From Burkholderia sp. S171 (GTDB lineage Bacteria; Pseudomonadota; Gammaproteobacteria; Burkholderiales; Burkholderiaceae): a DNA stretch of 64,000 bases. The position numbers and the translations under genes are program-made. Where the stretch lies: the NCBI RefSeq assembly GCF_009766085.1, contig NZ_LMUF01000042.1, positions 72,083 to 136,082 of the forward strand, written 5' to 3'. Below, piece after piece: positions 63,212 through 64,000 of this stretch. Below the pieces are notes generated by a model. The model saw only the letters and a program-made list of their open reading frames with translations, was not told the DNA's origin and searched no databases. The number at the start of each line of letters is the position of its first letter. The stretch's first letter is position 1.

Positions 63212-63871
63212 ATGAATCCCACGATGATCCGACAGACGCAACTCGCCACCGCGGTCTGTGCCGTGCTTACTTTTGCGGGCTGCGGCGTGGCCCAGTCCGT
63301 GAAAACCGGGACAGTGGACGCAGCGAAATGGGCGTTCACCACGCAGGTGAAAACCATGAACCTCGACTTCGTCAGTCGATCATCGTCGAATACAAGCGGC
63401 GCCGGGCAATCGCTCTCGACCGTGGTGCGAATCTACCAACTGAAGTCGCCGCAAGCGTTCGATCAACTCGACTACGCGCAGTTGCAGACGAACGATATGG
63501 ATGCGCTTAAACCCGACCTGCTCGCCACGACGGATCTCGTGCTTCGGCCTAACGCAAACGCCAGCATCAGTGAGCCGATGAGCGACGACGCGGAGTACGT
63601 CGGCATCGTCGCGTTCTTCCGTGATGACGGGCGGGATTCGAAGTGGAAACTGGTGCTGCCGAAGAAGCAGTGGAAGAAGACCGATCCGGTCAGGGTCGAC
63701 GTTCGGGACAGCTCGCTAAGTGTTGCGGGTATCGACGACGAGGCCGTCAAGCGTCGCAGCGCACCGCAAACGGTGAACACCCAACAATCCGTCAGACCGA
63801 GTGCGACATCGCCGGTCAAGCCGCCGAGCAAAGGCGGTCCGGTAAAAGATGATTGGGCACGTCCGGCCTGA
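63212..63871 (+). CDS. tssJ: type VI secretion outer-membrane lipoprotein TssJ
   Basis: Lipoprotein of 219 residues with a signal peptide and lipobox LTFAGC (cysteine near residue 24). The mature domain has the TssJ pattern VVRIYQLKSPQAFDQLDYAQL and VGIVAFFRD, and anchors the TssLM membrane complex. A proline/serine-rich tail of about 40 residues follows, longer than usual. The ATG at 63212 lies 17 bases after the tssG stop; an ATG four codons later is possible. The last 129 bases of the window hold no visible gene. Confidence 0.9.
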   Translation: MNPTMIRQTQLATAVCAVLTFAGCGVAQSVKTGTVDAAKWAFTTQVKTMNLDFVSRSSSNTSGAGQSLSTVVRIYQLKSPQAFDQLDYAQLQTNDMDALKPDLLATTDLVLRPNANASISEPMSDDAEYVGIVAFFRDDGRDSKWKLVLPKKQWKKTDPVRVDVRDSSLSVAGIDDEAVKRRSAPQTVNTQQSVRPSATSPVKPPSKGGPVKDDWARPA

Positions 63872-64000
63872 TCGCGCGTCTATTAACCTTCGGTCGGACA
63901 AACGACTGCCCGGTCAATCGACGAGACCGCAAGGCCCGCAACCGCTGCTCAAATTACGCGGCGGCTGCGATCACCATCGGCGACACATACGCTCACTTCG

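Noticed and set aside
1-64000. tRNA, rRNA, CRISPR array, insertion sequence or prophage
   Set aside because: No cloverleaf-type tRNA with CCA-adjacent TTC arm, no regularly spaced repeats, and no transposase, integrase or phage proteins were found by reading both strands.

Overview
The window is GC-rich, densely coded DNA of Burkholderiaceae type. The family content and the protein sequences (AcoR-like activators, many LacI-type catabolic regulons, ACS-family MFS, type VI secretion genes, DUF4148 and MHYT-GGDEF-EAL proteins) suggest a soil or plant-associated Paraburkholderia/Caballeronia-like replicon. The gene content is accessory and catabolic, as on a second chromosome or megaplasmid. I saw no rRNA, tRNA, CRISPR, insertion sequence or prophage.

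Layout. 0-10 kb: a c-di-GMP turnover protein, a flavin monooxygenase with its GAF-Fis regulator, then a sigma54 activator, DUF779 protein and acetaldehyde-type dehydrogenase, with a visible sigma54 promoter and upstream activator sites. 10-16 kb: a haloacid dehalogenase and an aldonate-type catabolic operon (IlvD/Edd dehydratase, RraA-type aldolase, MFS, LacI) with two candidate operators. 16-19 kb: a DNA-repair pair (radical SAM/HhH protein and DUF4130-UdgX fusion) behind a near-perfect LexA box. 19-25 kb: an AraC regulator and a tightly coupled operon of PhzF, RidA, a polar amino-acid ABC transporter and a NylB-like serine hydrolase.

26.5-36 kb: the most distinctive catabolic block. It holds a membrane di-iron oxygenase, a MocE-like Rieske ferredoxin, a ferredoxin reductase, a sugar-isomerase-like TIM barrel, a LacI regulator, a ribose-type ABC transporter and an SDR. 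The set resembles the rhizobial moc (rhizopine/O-methyl-inosamine) genes and probably imports, O-demethylates and oxidises a methylated cyclitol or sugar. 36-49 kb: a Tat-exported purple acid phosphatase, a large hybrid histidine kinase, secreted hydrolases, a patatin, small secreted proteins, a 5'-truncated FAD monooxygenase and a chemoreceptor.

49-57 kb: a beta-galactoside operon (GH42 plus MalFGK-type ABC transporter) divergent from its LacI regulator, with a perfect 20-bp operator palindrome and a terminator-like leader hairpin. 57-60 kb: a divergent RclA/RclR-like pair (reactive chlorine response) and a DOPA-dioxygenase-like protein. 60-64 kb: a broken type VI secretion locus. tssE and the 3' part of clpV on the minus strand abut the 3' part of tssF on the plus strand, followed by intact tssG and tssJ. 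Both clpV and tssF have lost their 5' halves at one junction near 61337, as expected from a single deletion between divergent genes.

Gene starts were moved from the longest reading frame where a Shine-Dalgarno site, stop/start overlap or promoter decided it. All functions are read from motifs and family resemblance by eye; no database search was possible.
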